A program made the position numbers and the translations under genes. 5,665 bases of DNA from an uncultured Eggerthellaceae bacterium (lineage in GTDB: Bacteria > Actinomycetota > Coriobacteriia > Coriobacteriales > Eggerthellaceae): contig CAJUFC010000056.1 in assembly GCA_910585565.1 (NCBI GenBank), forward strand, positions 1 through 5,665. Direction: 5' to 3'. This document shows positions 4,862-5,665 of the stretch, one piece after another. Numbering within the stretch: the first letter of the stretch is position 1; each line of letters opens with the position of its first letter. The notes beneath the pieces were generated by a model that was not told the origin of the DNA, ran no database searches, and saw nothing but the letters and a program-made list of their open reading frames with translations.

Positions 4862-5665
4862 ACACCGGCTGACGGCATCATCGACCGTCACGACGCCCGG
4901 GAACGTGCCGCGGACGATGCAGCTCGCCGCCGTCGTATAGAAGGCGTTGGCCGAGAAGAAGTCACGCGGCGGGGCGCTGGATGCAATCTGGCCGTCGAAG
5001 AGCATCGAGACGACGTCTGCCGCCTGGGCGCAGAACTCGAGGTCGTGCGACACGACGACGATGGTCATGCCCTCGGCAGACAGCTGGCGCACGAGGCGCA
5101 CCAGCGCTCGCTTCGCGCCGGCATCCAGCCCCTTCGTCGGCTCGTCGAGCAATAGTATCTTCGGGTTGGCCAGCGCTACTTTGGCCAGGGCCGCGCGCTG
5201 CAGCTCGCCCGCAGAGAGGTCTGCCGGGTGCGCCCCCAGCAGATGCGCGACTCCTAGCGCCTCTGCCACGGCATGCCCCTCGGGCGTCATGGCGCCCAGG
5301 TCGGCACCGACCGTTTCCTGCGAAAAGACGAGCAACGGGTCTTGGGGCACGAGCGCCAGCGTCTCCGGGAACAAGGACGCGTCCCGCCAGCCCTTGAGGG
5401 GATGACCCAAGATGCGCACGCGCCCGCGATAGGGCCGCTCTCCCCCGCAGACGACCTTGAGCAGCGTGGTCTTGCCGCTGCCGTTGCCCCCCACCAGCGC
5501 GCTGACGCGCCCGGCCGGGACGGACAGCGCGGTGCCGCGCAAGACGTCAGGCTCGGTGCGCGCGTACCTGAACCACACGTCGTCCAGCTCGATGGCCGCG
5601 GGGGCTGCCGCTGTGGCCTCGCGCGGCTGAGGCGTCGGGCTCGGCGTGCATTCTGTCGGCATGCG
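4841..5665 (-). CDS. ECF transporter ATPase (5' end may lie outside window)
   Basis: The ATP-hydrolysing subunit of an energy-coupling factor importer. Numbered from the in-frame ATG at 5662, it is 273 aa: Walker A GGNGSGKTT at 58-66, Q-loop VPQDPLLVF at 105-113 (Q107), ABC signature LSAGELQRA at 149-157, Walker B ILLLDEPT at 169-176, D-loop KGLD and switch His of SHD (H206). All catalytic residues are present. After the ABC domain comes FFSANAFYTTAASCIVRGTF (235-254), a tail typical of ECF ATPases, especially the second half of tandem ones. The first 24 residues are a Pro/Ala/Thr-rich stretch (PTPQPREATAAAPAA), more like an interdomain linker than a native N-terminus, and the frame stays open through the last bases of the window. 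So this may be the second half of a fused double ATPase; a single-domain EcfA is the alternative. It precedes the S gene with an ATGA overlap, and a T component is expected upstream. Confidence 0.88.
   Translation of the reverse strand, partial: RMPTECTPSPTPQPREATAAAPAAIELDDVWFRYARTEPDVLRGTALSVPAGRVSALVGGNGSGKTTLLKVVCGGERPYRGRVRILGHPLKGWRDASLFPETLALVPQDPLLVFSQETVGADLGAMTPEGHAVAEALGVAHLLGAHPADLSAGELQRAALAKVALANPKILLLDEPTKGLDAGAKRALVRLVRQLSAEGMTIVVVSHDLEFCAQAADVVSMLFDGQIASSAPPRDFFSANAFYTTAASCIVRGTFPGVVTVDDAVSRCAEALGA

Noticed and set aside
4191..4940. 249-aa plus-strand frame opposite the ECF-S gene
   Set aside because: His/Arg/Pro-rich shadow of a GC-rich membrane-protein gene; it crosses the ATPase/S junction and has no recognisable motif.

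Overview
The window is high-GC DNA (roughly 60-65% G+C by eye) with compact bacterial gene packing, Shine-Dalgarno starts and strong G/C preference at third codon positions. The gene content (UppP, a ThrH-type HAD enzyme, an ECF vitamin-transport module and a tail-anchored Arg-rich protein) fits a high-GC Gram-positive. My best guess is a gut- or mouth-type Coriobacteriia (Actinomycetota). That placement is inference from composition and protein flavour, not from a marker gene.

Layout, left to right. (1) Minus strand: uppP (undecaprenyl-diphosphate phosphatase, 429-1382) is followed immediately by an HdeD/DUF308-like membrane protein that runs off the left edge (1-419). The uppP stop codon lies inside the next gene's ribosome-binding site, so the pair is one transcript. 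(2) A divergent intergenic region (1383-1489) with a perfect dyad leads rightward into a TatD-family metal hydrolase (1490-2281). (3) A 47-codon, strongly acidic small ORF with a good ribosome-binding site (2384-2527) follows. After it comes a 210-bp intergenic tract with two hairpins and a 16-bp direct repeat (2528-2737). (4) Minus strand: an uncharacterised 215-aa Arg-rich, apparently disordered protein ending in a single C-terminal membrane anchor (2738-3385). (5) Divergent from it, with a recognisable promoter, is a ThrH-like phosphoserine phosphatase (3488-4087). (6) Convergent with thrH, only 7 bp away, is an ECF transporter module on the minus strand: an ATPase (4841 to the right edge) and a CbrT/ECF-S type substrate-binding membrane subunit (4095-4844), joined by an ATGA stop/start overlap.

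The functions are mostly housekeeping: envelope lipid-carrier recycling, DNA/3'-end repair-type nuclease, serine/threonine metabolism and vitamin uptake. Three things stand out. A perfect 17-bp inverted repeat buries the ribosome-binding site of the ECF S gene and leaves its start codon in the loop, which suggests translation coupled to the ATPase gene. The small acidic ORF and the tail-anchored Arg-rich protein have no function I can recognise. I see no CRISPR array, tRNA, rRNA, insertion sequence or phage gene.
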